Shown in pieces: positions 39,901 to 49,700 of a DNA stretch of 64,000 bases; the stretch's first letter is position 1; each line of letters opens with the position of its first letter. Location: the NCBI GenBank assembly GCA_030704615.1, contig CM060733.1, positions 59,024,001 to 59,088,000 of the forward strand, given 5' to 3'. The position numbers and the translations under genes are program-made. Origin of the DNA: Takakia lepidozioides. Taxonomy: Eukaryota; Streptophyta; Takakiopsida; Takakiales; Takakiaceae. The notes under the pieces were generated by a model. That model did not search any database, was not told the origin of the DNA, and was given only the letters and a program-made list of their open reading frames with translations.

Positions 39901-40342
39901 GGAATTTGTCAGTGTGTCCCTTTGTGTCCCTGCAACCAGTGTTGGTAGATGCATTCGCCAGGTAACTGTTTTCAAGTCTTCCAGCAGAATCGAACGACAG
40001 ATAAGATACTGGCGTACCTGCAGCGCCAAAGCTGGAAGTTCTATGCCAAGGTTGTTGATGCCCTCCCTGAAAAAAATGACCTCCAATTCGCACATTTCGT
40101 GAAACCTTTTGACTCCGACAAAGAGGCGAATTAACAGAAACGAAAGGGATGCATTGACGAGGAAAGGGAAGAGAAAGAGCGGAGAAGAGAGACAGGGGCC
40201 TTGGCGATCCTGGAGTTCTCCGCAGCAGTGAATGCACTCCTCGATTGCACCGACATGGCACTCTTGTCCGCAGCATCATAGCAAGGGAGTTTGCCCAACC
40301 CAACTCACAATTCACGCGCCATGGCAAGCTGCTGCCCGCCAT
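36959..40342 (-). CDS. TlyA/FtsJ-type RNA methyltransferase with valyl-tRNA-synthetase-derived leader
   Basis: S4-FtsJ protein of the bacterial TlyA family (2'-O-methylation of rRNA in bacteria; the plant role is not established). Exons (minus): 40342-40018, 39881-39809, 39094-39003, 38699-38597, 38389-38233, 38024-37896, 37754-37668, 37156-36959. Phases match throughout: 1,164 nt, 387 aa. Residues 1-133 are a diverged copy of valyl-tRNA synthetase exons 1-2 (leader, then [14 protein letters not shown]). About 134-195 is the S4 domain ([32 protein letters not shown]). From about 197 comes the methyltransferase: [12 protein letters not shown], the SAM loop [37 protein letters not shown] and FHRMPE. 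Candidate catalytic K-D-K-E residues are present. A short G-x-V-x-D-P-type stretch expected after EARRSQ was not found and may be a missed microexon. The leader splice is inferred. Confidence 0.82.
39809..40342 (-). repeat. Inverted duplicate of valyl-tRNA synthetase exons 1-2
   Basis: Exon copies of 325 and 73 nt against 331 and 76 nt in the original (20633-20963, 21089-21164). They share donor GCTGCAG|GTA, acceptor TTTCAG|CTTCCAGCGA, and the same phases (1, then 2). Shared protein pattern includes MMLR, RCN-GVH-LLRRT, NV--GG---QG-HQQ-W-R-SSF-AA, FDxASExRLxNWY. Similarity seems to reach some 30-40 bp upstream of the ATG. Both exons are open, which suggests selection. Confidence 0.88.
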
Positions 40343-41416
40343 AACCTTCTCCTCCCAATCTCTTGAAGATTTTGGCGCCCTAAAGTGTCACCGGTTTAGA
40401 AAATGGTGGCAGGACATTTGTCAGATTGAAGTTTGAGCTTCCACCCAGTCTCTGATCTGAAGGAGAGGATCAAAGACACAGAAACAACAGCGATGTTTGT
40501 TGGGTTTTTTGAGTTTGCAATTCCAGCGAGACATTTTTCCGTCCACACCGAGCTCAAGCATAACTTGTCTCTACAGACGTGACACAAATTGCAGTGTTGT
40601 TCTTCTGAGCAATGCGGAAGCATAATTGCCAGTCACTGTGAAGGATGGAAGAGGGCACAGAGAGGAGAAGGAGGGGGCCCTGGCAGGCATTTTCCCTGCT
40701 TAGAGTCACCAGGAGGGCTTGCATCCCGGAGGCTCCTGACCCCGAACGGAAGAGTAGGGGTCCTGGAGGCTCTTGATCCCAAATGTACGGTTAGGAGTCT
40801 TCTGTGGAAACCATTTTTGGTCTCAATGCTACCGTCAGTGGCCTGGCTGATTCAGTTCGCCGTTTGTGCACATGGAGGAGATACAATCGTCCAATATTCG
40901 GTCTGTTGTCGGGTAAGGATCTGTCTCCTCGCCATGATGCGATCGAATGGTGGTTGTCACCTGGTCTACAGGAGGCTGTGGTTGAAATATGGTTGCTCAG
41001 CTGCACACCGGTGGTTTTCACAGAAGATTCCAGGGGCACCTGACTTCAAACATAAGCGCAGAAAGGAGGTCCTTTGGACTGAGAATTGGGCAAAACCTTC
41101 CTGGGTGAAAGCAAAGCTAGCTGCCATGATACAGGGTCGAGGACAGCCTTGTCATATTTCTGATGCCGGTGTTAATTTTGGAGCTCGGGGTCCCCAACAC
41201 AACAGGTATTTTTTTTGCTGACGATGCAAGGGTAAAACTCAAATAGATGGAATGAGGAAGGGTTAATATTCAAAGGAAACGACTGCACTAGTGTTCTAAC
41301 TCCCACAATTTTACCAAGCAGCTGATTTTTTCTTTAGAGATATACGAGGAGCTTCAAGAGGCATTAGGTGAGTTTAAGTTTGAAGATATATACCTGATCA
41401 TCTTGACTTATGCAGG
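40343..41416. other. Upstream region of the PPR gene
   Basis: About 1.07 kb. It contains an unassigned open stretch at 40589-41221 with no recognisable domain. A splice-acceptor-like TTATGCAG lies directly before the PPR start, so a 5' UTR intron or an upstream leader exon is possible. A short stretch near 41336 (IYEELQEAL) resembles the linker before a DYW domain but stands alone. Confidence 0.4.
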
Positions 41417-43777
41417 ATGGCATGGCTGAATCAGGCAAGATTGTTTGTTGGGCTTCAGACTGGTGGTAGGGATAGCACCACCTTCACTGCTTCTGAAATT
41501 GAATCTAGAGAGGGAGTCAACAAAATCTGTTCTGGCACTGATGGGAATGTGCAGATATTATCTGAGAGAAGACGACCGAAAGAGGTGATACACTTTTTGA
41601 ACCAACCAGGCATTCGGGTAGACTGCAATACTTATGTATGTCTCTTACAGGAGTGTATCAACATGAAAGACCTAGTAGAGGGAAAGGAGGTGCATGCACA
41701 CCTTATTCAAAGTGGATTCAAGCCAAACCTCTATCTACTGAACGCCCTTATCAACATGTATGTCAAGTGTGGGAGTGTGGTGGATGCACAACAAGTGTTT
41801 GATGTAATGCCTGCACGGGACATACTTACATGGACAATGATGATGGCAGGATATGCCAAGCAAGGGCAGGCTGAGGAGGCATTGAAAATCTATGAGCAAA
41901 TGCAACAGGAAGGGGTGACCCCTGACAGGATAACATTCATTTGCATTCTCAATGCCTGTTCCAGCCAAGGTGACCTAGAAACGGGCAAAGAAGTCCATGC
42001 TGACATAATCAAAGCTGGTATTGCATCTTATATTAAGTTGGAGAACGCCCTTGTTGACATGTATGCCAAATGTGGGACTATGAAGAATGCAAGTCAAGTG
42101 TTTGACAATATGGCTAAACGAGATGTGGTCTCATGGAACACCATGATTGCAGGATATGCTCAGCATGGGTGTGGTAAAGAGGCTTTCAAGATGTACGAGC
42201 AAATGCAACAGGAAGGGGTGATGCCCAACAGAGTGACTTTCATCGGCCTTCTCAATTCATGTGCAAGCCTGAGAGCTCTAGAAAAGGGCAAAGAGGTACA
42301 CAATGACATCATCAAAGCTGGAATTAGGTCATATATTAATTTGGAAAATACTCTTCTTGAGATGTATGTAAAGTCCGGGAGCATGAAGGATGCTCATCAA
42401 GTGTTTGAACATATGGCTAAACGCAATGTGGTATCATGGAGTGCGATGATTTCAGGATATATCCAGCATGGATGTGATAGGGAGGCATTTGACATCTACG
42501 AGCAAATGCGACAGGCAGGAATGATGCCTGACAATGTGACTCTCATTCGTATTTTTGAAGTGTGTGCTAACCTAGGAACCCTGGAAAAGGGCAAGCAGAT
42601 GCATGGTGATATCATCAAAATGGAGGTGGGGTCAGATATTTTTTTGGAGACTGCCCTTGTTGACATGTATGCCAAATGCAAGAGCATGAAGGATGCACGC
42701 CAGGTCTTCGACAATATGGCTAAACGAGACGTGGTCTCATGGAGTGCCATGATCACAGGATATGCTCAGCATGGGTGTGGTTGGGAGGCTTTGAAGATTT
42801 ATGAGCAAATGCAACAAGAAGGGTTGATGCCCAATAGGGTGACGTTCATTGGTGTTCTCAATGCATGTGCCAGCCTAGGAGCCCTGGAAAAGGGCAAAGA
42901 GGTACACGCTGACATTATCAAAGCTGGAATCGGGACATACATAAATTTGGAGACGACCCTGGTCGACATGTATGCCAAATGTGGAAGCATGAAGGATGCG
43001 TGTCAGGTGTTCAACCGTATGGCTAAGCGAAATGTGGTCTCATGGAATGCCTTGATGACGGGATTTGCTCAGCATGGGTGTGGTATAGATGCTCTAAATT
43101 TGTATGGGCAGATGCAACAGGAAGGGGTGGTGCCAGACAAGGTCACATTCATTTGTGTTCTCAAAGCATGTACTAGCCTAGGAGCCCTGGAAACAGGCAA
43201 AGAGGTCCATGCACACATTATCAAAGCTGGAGTTGTGGCCTATGTTAATCTGGACAATGCCCTTGTTGACATGTATGCTAAATGTGGGAGCATACTGGAC
43301 GCACGTCAAGTGTTTGACAACATGGCCAAAAGAGATGGGTTCTCATGGAGTACGATGATCACGGGATGTGCCCAGCATGGGTGTGGTAGGGATGCCCTGC
43401 AACTGTTTGAACAAATGCAACAGGAAGGCCTGAAGCCGACTGGTATTACATTCATCTCTCTTCTCTCTGCATGTAGCCACATGGGCCTAGTGGATGAAGG
43501 CCATCACTACTTTGATTCCATGATTCGAGATCATGGCGTCACACCTACAGGAGAGCATTTCAGCTGCATCGTGGACCTTCTTGGCCGTGCAGGCCGCTTG
43601 GATGAGGCAGAGAATTTCATTAAAAAAATGCCTATTGAAGCAAATGCTTCGATGTGGGGTGCACTGCTTGGTTCTTGCAGCATTCATGGCGACATGGAGT
43701 TAGGAGAACGTGCCGCAAAAAGCTTTCTCAAGGGGGATCCACAGAACACAACAACAGAGGTGTCAGTAAGAAGCTAG
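41417..43777 (+). CDS. PLS-class pentatricopeptide repeat protein, E-type end
   Basis: Intronless, 786 codons. Organellar RNA-binding protein of the PLS class, normally involved in C-to-U editing. After a variable N-terminus (about 1-65), PPR motifs run to about residue 700 as roughly 101-residue P-L-S triplets, each reading close to LVDMYAKCGSMKDARQVF, MAKRDVVSWSAMITGYAQHG and EALKIYEQMQQEG. Five successive triplets are spaced exactly 303 bp. The E1 motif follows (CIVDLLGRAGRLDEAENFIK, WGALLGSCSIHGDMELGE). The frame then shifts and stops at SVRS. E2 and DYW relics continue downstream in other frames. The start is the first ATG giving an open frame. Targeting is uncertain because there may be an upstream exon. 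It could still act as an E-class factor needing a DYW partner in trans. Confidence 0.92.
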   Translation: MAWLNQARLFVGLQTGGRDSTTFTASEIESREGVNKICSGTDGNVQILSERRRPKEVIHFLNQPGIRVDCNTYVCLLQECINMKDLVEGKEVHAHLIQSGFKPNLYLLNALINMYVKCGSVVDAQQVFDVMPARDILTWTMMMAGYAKQGQAEEALKIYEQMQQEGVTPDRITFICILNACSSQGDLETGKEVHADIIKAGIASYIKLENALVDMYAKCGTMKNASQVFDNMAKRDVVSWNTMIAGYAQHGCGKEAFKMYEQMQQEGVMPNRVTFIGLLNSCASLRALEKGKEVHNDIIKAGIRSYINLENTLLEMYVKSGSMKDAHQVFEHMAKRNVVSWSAMISGYIQHGCDREAFDIYEQMRQAGMMPDNVTLIRIFEVCANLGTLEKGKQMHGDIIKMEVGSDIFLETALVDMYAKCKSMKDARQVFDNMAKRDVVSWSAMITGYAQHGCGWEALKIYEQMQQEGLMPNRVTFIGVLNACASLGALEKGKEVHADIIKAGIGTYINLETTLVDMYAKCGSMKDACQVFNRMAKRNVVSWNALMTGFAQHGCGIDALNLYGQMQQEGVVPDKVTFICVLKACTSLGALETGKEVHAHIIKAGVVAYVNLDNALVDMYAKCGSILDARQVFDNMAKRDGFSWSTMITGCAQHGCGRDALQLFEQMQQEGLKPTGITFISLLSACSHMGLVDEGHHYFDSMIRDHGVTPTGEHFSCIVDLLGRAGRLDEAENFIKKMPIEANASMWGALLGSCSIHGDMELGERAAKSFLKGDPQNTTTEVSVRS

Positions 43778-44125
43778 GACGCAGCTGCTTTGAGGTCAAC
43801 AATTCTGTGCATACATTTATCGTAGAAGACAACTTGCATCCACTAATTTGAGCAAATCCCTGCTGAGCTGAAGAGATCGTCTGAGCTGATGAGGGCAGCT
43901 GGGTATGTACAAGCACTTTGTGTTGCAAAAGGAACTTTCTCTTTGCCACCGCTGTGAGATGCAGGCTATTGCATTTGGTCTCATCAGCATGGCCCCTGGG
44001 ACACCTATCCGTGTCACAAAGAATCTTTGGATATGTCTTGAAGATTGTTGAGCAAGCAGTTGTTGTATGGGATGCCAACCGCTTCCACCGCTTCCAAGGT
44101 GGGGATTATTCTTGTGGGATTGCTG
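43745..44125 (+). pseudogene. Frameshifted E2 and DYW domain remains of the PPR gene
   Basis: Three frames hold consecutive parts of an E2-DYW tail: GRSCFEVNNSVHTFIVED (43770-43850), [17 protein letters not shown] (about 43860-43912), [20 protein letters not shown] (about 43957-44020) and QAVVVWDANRFHRFQGGDYS (about 44055-44115). About 20 codons normally joining E1 to E2 are missing, as is the stretch between the GYV linker and the zinc-binding HSE box. The final DYW tripeptide is not recognisable. The deaminase domain is dead. Confidence 0.85.
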
Positions 44126-45449
44126 GTAAGACGAGTAACATGCATGAAAGCAAGTGTGCCACTGGAAACATGAGGAAGGTGAAAAAATGTAATTTGACAT
44201 TATTTTGCAAGAACCATAAAGTGTCATTGCATGCAACAAGCTGCACATTATTGAAGAACACCATGCCTTCTCAAAATTTTACCTCCTCTGCAACTGCATG
44301 TCTGAACACACACTTATTATGCTTAGGCCATCCAATCACTTCATGTGCATTTTTCAAAAACAGGCTCAGCTCCCTAGCTACACTAATCTCACAAGGATGA
44401 ACAGCTGCACCCCATTGATAACTATTTCAACCAAAAACCAGTTTATTGATCCCCTCTCAACCAACCTTCTCAACCAACCTCCCCACACTTCAAATCCAGC
44501 ACATCATCCACATCCACATTTCTGAAATTTAAGCACCCGCATAATTATGCTCATAATACCCTCAGATATTTAGGAATATTTATGCATTTGCTAATGCAAA
44601 CACTCATAAATGAGTACAAACTCAATCATATGCCATTAATTGAGTCCAAACGGGGAATGCTAGATCGTGAGCACCTCACATGAGCAAAAACAGTGCTCAC
44701 GTTTCCAAGGTGATCATGAACGCATGGGACCTATAACCGCAGACACCAGAGCTATAGATGGCCTATTACCGAGGGAAGTAGTTGCGAAAAGTAGGGCCGA
44801 AGTTCAAATTACTGGCAACAAAAGAAGTCCACAAATGGGATGATTCTCCCTCGATGTTTAGGAAATGTCTGTATATGGCTTAGCAATAACAACAGTGAAG
44901 AGCCATGTTTACTTTTTGGACAAGAAGCAATGTGAAAATGAGGTCGACAAATGATTCAATACCACATTATGTTTAAATAATCCCAATCAGCTGACATTGT
45001 CGAAATCATCATTCAAACTCACATTTGAAAATGACACAGACAAAGTGATTCCATAAACCTCACTATCAGAAGTCGATTTCAGCTGCCCAAATCATGCAGA
45101 AGTCATGATTGAAGAATGGAATTGGAAGCTACGAAACATGGAGATGAAGTACAATCATAGAAGAAATATGTGTAGACAACCTTTAGCATAGCCAAGTTGC
45201 ATTGGAACTGGAACTCGGGTGCAAATGCAAGATCCGTTATGCGGAATTGCTTCATGAAGCCAAAGAGAAGTTACTTCCGTTGGCCATCCATCTAGCATTT
45301 CAGATAGACAATGGGAGGGTTTCGTGACCATAGTAAGTGTTCCTATTCATGCTTTGAGAATTCTGAATGTTGGATGTTGAGTGTTGAATGCTTGTGCTTG
45401 CATTAGTCCTTGTGCTCAAATTTCAATTTCACTGCTAAAACTACATGAA
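44126..45449. other. Intergenic, no feature recognised
   Basis: About 1.3 kb of AT-rich sequence with no coding signature, RNA gene or repeat that I can identify. Confidence 0.5.
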
Positions 45450-45451
45450 AA

Positions 45452-45660
45452 GGGGGGGTATAGCGACGCCACTGCGACGTCACTAAAACCCCCAGGGTAG
45501 AAGCCCCAGATTGCGACGCCTGGGCATTGCAGCGGCGTCGCTAGAATATCGTCGCTAATTTGACGTATGGGGGTCGCTAGGTAACGCCGAGACGACTTGC
45601 GACGCCGGCGCGACTTGCGACCCCCGAAGCACGCATTTATTTATTTATTTATTTATATTT
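45452..45660. mobile_element. CpG-rich GCGACG array, CACTA-like transposon end
   Basis: About 190 bp dense in GCGACG/CGTCGC in both orientations, starting just after CTACATGAAAAGGGGGG and ending with a (TTTA)n run (about 45636-45660). Plant CACTA elements have terminal CACTA and subterminal repeats of this CGTCGC kind. No matching second end or transposase was found, so this may be a solo end or a small derivative. Confidence 0.45.
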
Positions 45661-46353
45661 CCTTATTTGCGATGCCACATTAGCAACGTCCGGAAGGGTG
45701 CCAAGTTTCCGCTTACACGAACCAAATCTCTCCTCACCTTCAAGATGTGTGACCCTTAACTGCAAAAATGTTCCCAATGTGCAATCATTCACTACGTTTG
45801 TCATCTTTGTAGGATCTCCTAATTTTGCTGAAGCCCTGAGCAGCAACTCTGCCCTATCTGGTTCCCTACCACCACCTCGTCCTCTCAGGAAATCATGATA
45901 CCTTAAATGTTGTGAAAGTGCACGAACACCGACATTTACAGGATTGTTCAAACCATTCGGAGTGCAGGAAGCGAAGCCTTGTAAGTTCTGGTTATGTCAT
46001 GATGACATTGGACGTTGTGTGATGGGGACTGTTCGTGAATCGGTGATAATGAAGCCTGAAATACCAATCGTGTGGTCAGTTAGATAGGAGTCTCTCTTTC
46101 CAGACATGAGATGGATATGCTGGAGGACGTTGGGTTCCCGCCTTCCTAGAGGCCCAACTGTGCTTACGCCCATCTCCCATTGCCTTTGCCTGGCGTAAGA
46201 TGTGTACCTCCTCCGGGTGCCAATGATTGGCCCACCAAAAGGAATGGAAAACAGGTGCGTCGGGTTGAACCAAGTGCAGATCATGAGTGCAAGGTGAAAT
46301 CTGCAAAAACCCTCGAGTGTCGGGTGACACAAATTATAGATGTCCCTCTGCAG

Positions 46354-46530
46354 GCTATGGGCGGGTGTAGTCACCTCTGGATATGTTGTTCATGACGGTA
46401 CTTATGAGATTACAATTCGCAATTTTCCGAATTGCACTTGCCCGGATTTCTGGAGTGTGCTTTCAAGCTCTCTTGGGAAGAGAGGGAAATATGTCCCGTG
46501 CAAGCATATATACTACATCTACCTCCAGAG
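46354..46530 (+). pseudogene. SWIM zinc-finger fragment
   Basis: The frame reads VTSGYVVHDGTYEITIRNF, then CTCPDFWSVL and VPCKHIYYIYLQ: the C-X-C-X(n)-C-X-H SWIM pattern found in Mutator-like transposases and in some plant regulators. It runs straight into LINE-derived sequence and stops. With the CACTA-like end at 45.5 kb it may be transposon debris. 45661-46353 holds no other recognisable protein. Confidence 0.5.
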
Positions 46531-46534
46531 GCTC

Positions 46535-46610
46535 CCCTTCTTCTTTGCTTCTGTTTGCTGTTCAAAGGTAGGCTTCCCGCTCTGGGTTTAAATTTCACCC
46601 TTTTAGAGAG
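46535..46610 (-). mobile_element. Short LINE fragment
   Basis: Minus strand matches the AGSLPLNSKQKQR region of the LINE (30997-31060 in copy B). It is followed on the plus side by a (GA)n microsatellite at about 46608-46632. It is a tiny truncated copy fused to the SWIM fragment. Confidence 0.75.
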
Positions 46611-46790
46611 AGAGGAAGAGAGAGAGAGAGAACTTTTACGCATATTAGATCTTCTGATTTACATCCAGATTGCTCAACACAAAAATAGGTGGTCCCAAGC
46701 ACTAGCAATAGCAAGCACCTTTCATTAGACTTGAGGACACCAGTAGTGATTTTGGCATAGTCCAACCCAGAACACATGAACACAGGGATT

Positions 46791-49700
46791 CTACACTGCC
46801 ACTACCCAATCCATGTTGTCTTCAGCACGCCCCATTTGAATATTGGTTAGGGCAGCATAGAGCTCTTGGGCCACTTCTCCCACCTCTCCATTATTGTACT
46901 TTTGTCTGCATTCATAGCACACATTCAAGGCATCAAATTTCTTTCCAGATGTATGACACTGTAACACATGCCTCAAACATACATACCTTTGAGTACTCAT
47001 GTACATATGTAAACACCTATTCTCTTTGACGCACTACTGTAACAGATGGACACATACAGGAGAGCCCACATGCTGTACTTATAGGTCAGCCCCTCACCTC
47101 AAACTAGCTAATTGTAGCAATTATTATAATGTATGGTAAAATGCAAACCTTCTAGACTCGTAAGTGATACTGCCAACAGGGTTCACCACAACAGCAGTTC
47201 CCGTACAGAATACTTCATCAGCATCCAGCAGCTCATCCACCTCAACCGGCCGTTCCGTTACCTGCCCATCAAAAAGGAAGAACTTGATCTGAAACCTCAC
47301 CAGAGACCTTAAGGCTAACACATTGAGCAACATCAAAAAGTGTAGAATCAAGAGTTCCTTACAGAAATGCAAGTGACATAGATACGTGTGACCTAAATAA
47401 GCATGCAGAGCTGTTGTATCTCTTAAGTCTGTGCCTTGAAATCCCTTGAAACCCAAACAGATAACCACAAGGATTGAAGCTGTGAGAACATGCCTTGTAA
47501 CCCCGAATGCGTGCCAAGTCAATGATGCTCTTCCTGGTAATGCCTGGCAGTATGGTTCCTGTCAACTCTGGTGTCGAGATCACATCATTCTGCAACCACA
47601 TTCGAGAAATAGAGCACTCAAAAAAATTGTCCTACAATAGCAAAGAGATGGAAGACAAAATGCTTAATTGCTCTTTGAGTTTTCGGGGCAGGCCCCCTCC
47701 CCCTCTCTGGTTTTTCTGGTGTTGATGGTCTCTCTCGGTAAAGCTTTTCCTCTTTCCTAGGAAAAAAGGTGCTTAACTGGACCAATTACTTGGAGATTCT
47801 CATCAGACATCCCCAATATAAGAACAGAGGATTACAGGTGTGACAGCACTTGCAACCAGTCACTCCACGGCCCCTGAATTCTGACTGGCAAGTCAGAAGT
47901 TGGCAGTCAATATGTACCATGTTGAAGAACTGATACTAATCCAAACTAGCTCAGGCAGCACAGCCTCATTCTGGCAGAGAATCCGAGACTGACACGCTGT
48001 GTGTCAAGTCACTATTGTTCTATGCAGGACACATGCACACCAAGCTTCAGAGATAGTACTTAAAGAAACAAACCTTGACAATGAAGATATTGCATGCTGA
48101 AACCTCCTCCACATACTTGTTTTCTACAGCATCCAAATACAGAACATCTGAGTAGCCCTTGCTCTTGGCTGTCAACTGTGTCTTGAGCACCTGCAGCAGA
48201 AAGACAACATATCAGTGATTTTGATGAATCTCAACTTGATCAAACAACTTCCAGTGGCAAGCCTGATTTTTCCATATGAAAAAGGTTCACCCACTCTGTA
48301 GCTAATTTATTATTTTTGTCCACACAGAGTCCAGACTTAGCCAGCAACTCATTTCAAGCTTTGTCCTCATCCACAAGGCTCTGCTTGATGTCTCTTTGCT
48401 CAGATCCCTCGAGAAAATTATTCAGTTGTGCTCATAAAGAAACCTCGTTATCAAAAAAGGGATGGAGTTACTGGAGCATAGTTGCCAATAGTCTTTACGC
48501 CTCCAGTCCCACCCGGTGCTGCCCGGTGATAATATCCTTCTACTTTCAAATCAATTGGTGCCAATCCTCCCTGCCAACACATATATGCCAATATTGAAAA
48601 TACTGGGGGAATTTGGGGGCCCAGAGAATAAGTGAAATAAATGATTTCCGAAGAAAGGAATGGAACAGTGGGAGCAAGAACCACAACATGCACAGGGCAC
48701 TTAAGAGAACCTACAAAGGAGAACGCAAAGTTTGCAGCCAGTCTGTACTTTACAGGAGGATGGGGTGATTAGAGTGCAACCATTGATGCTTCAAGAGAAA
48801 GATCTACTCCCATTTCCAAGACTTGTACCAACCTGTAAATTAACATGTGAGATCAGCATCATGATGAAGCTACATTAGCAAATCCTGATCATGGGTATCA
48901 GCCTCACTGTGAAGCTGCCCTAACAGTTAGAAGTATGGAGCCTACCTTGAAGTAGCAGCCCACAGGGGAGACAAAGATCACAAACATGTACTCTGGAGCT
49001 GGCGCCACGCCCAAAACAGAGCCAGACCCAAAAAGCAAGGGTCGAATATAGAGAGAGCCTTTCCCAGGTGGCGGAATCTGTCACAGCATGAATTTTTTCA
49101 GCATCAGCCAGAGACTACTGATCACCCTTCAACCCCCTTTGAACATCTGATCTTACTTTTAAGTGTTCTACTCAATGTCAAAATGGATCACTCTCACAAA
49201 TGCACTACCCCTGTCCCTCTTCCACTCTTATTACATGTCAATGTCAGTCCCAGACTGATTGGAAAATTCAACACACTCTGACATGAGTTAGACAATGCGT
49301 CAAGAGAGTGTGGGTTGATCAAATCTGTTCAGACAGGATAGCAAACACATCAAGCAAAGAAGGGCATACATATTGCTAGTCTGAAAGATCCACAGACTCA
49401 AAAACTGTGTGCCAGCATAAAAGTTTTCTTGTAAATGTTAGAGGGGAAAAATACCCAGCGCTTGTTGGCCAGTACAGTTTGTTTTACGGCATTCACAAAC
49501 ACTTCCACAGGAAGGGTTGGCATACTCAAGCGGTCAGCACCTGCAATCATTCGTGCAGCATTTTCTTCTGGCCGAAACATTAGAATGCGGCCATCATCAG
49601 CTCTATATGCCTTCAAGCCCTCAAACAGTCCCTGCCACATACCGTCATGATTTCACTGATTAGTCATAAAGAGGTTGCAGTTGGTTCTGTGTGCATGTAT

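Noticed and set aside
40589-41221. 210-codon plus-strand frame upstream of the PPR gene
   Set aside because: No domain, low-complexity start, and no link in frame to the PPR gene. Kept only as unassigned upstream DNA.
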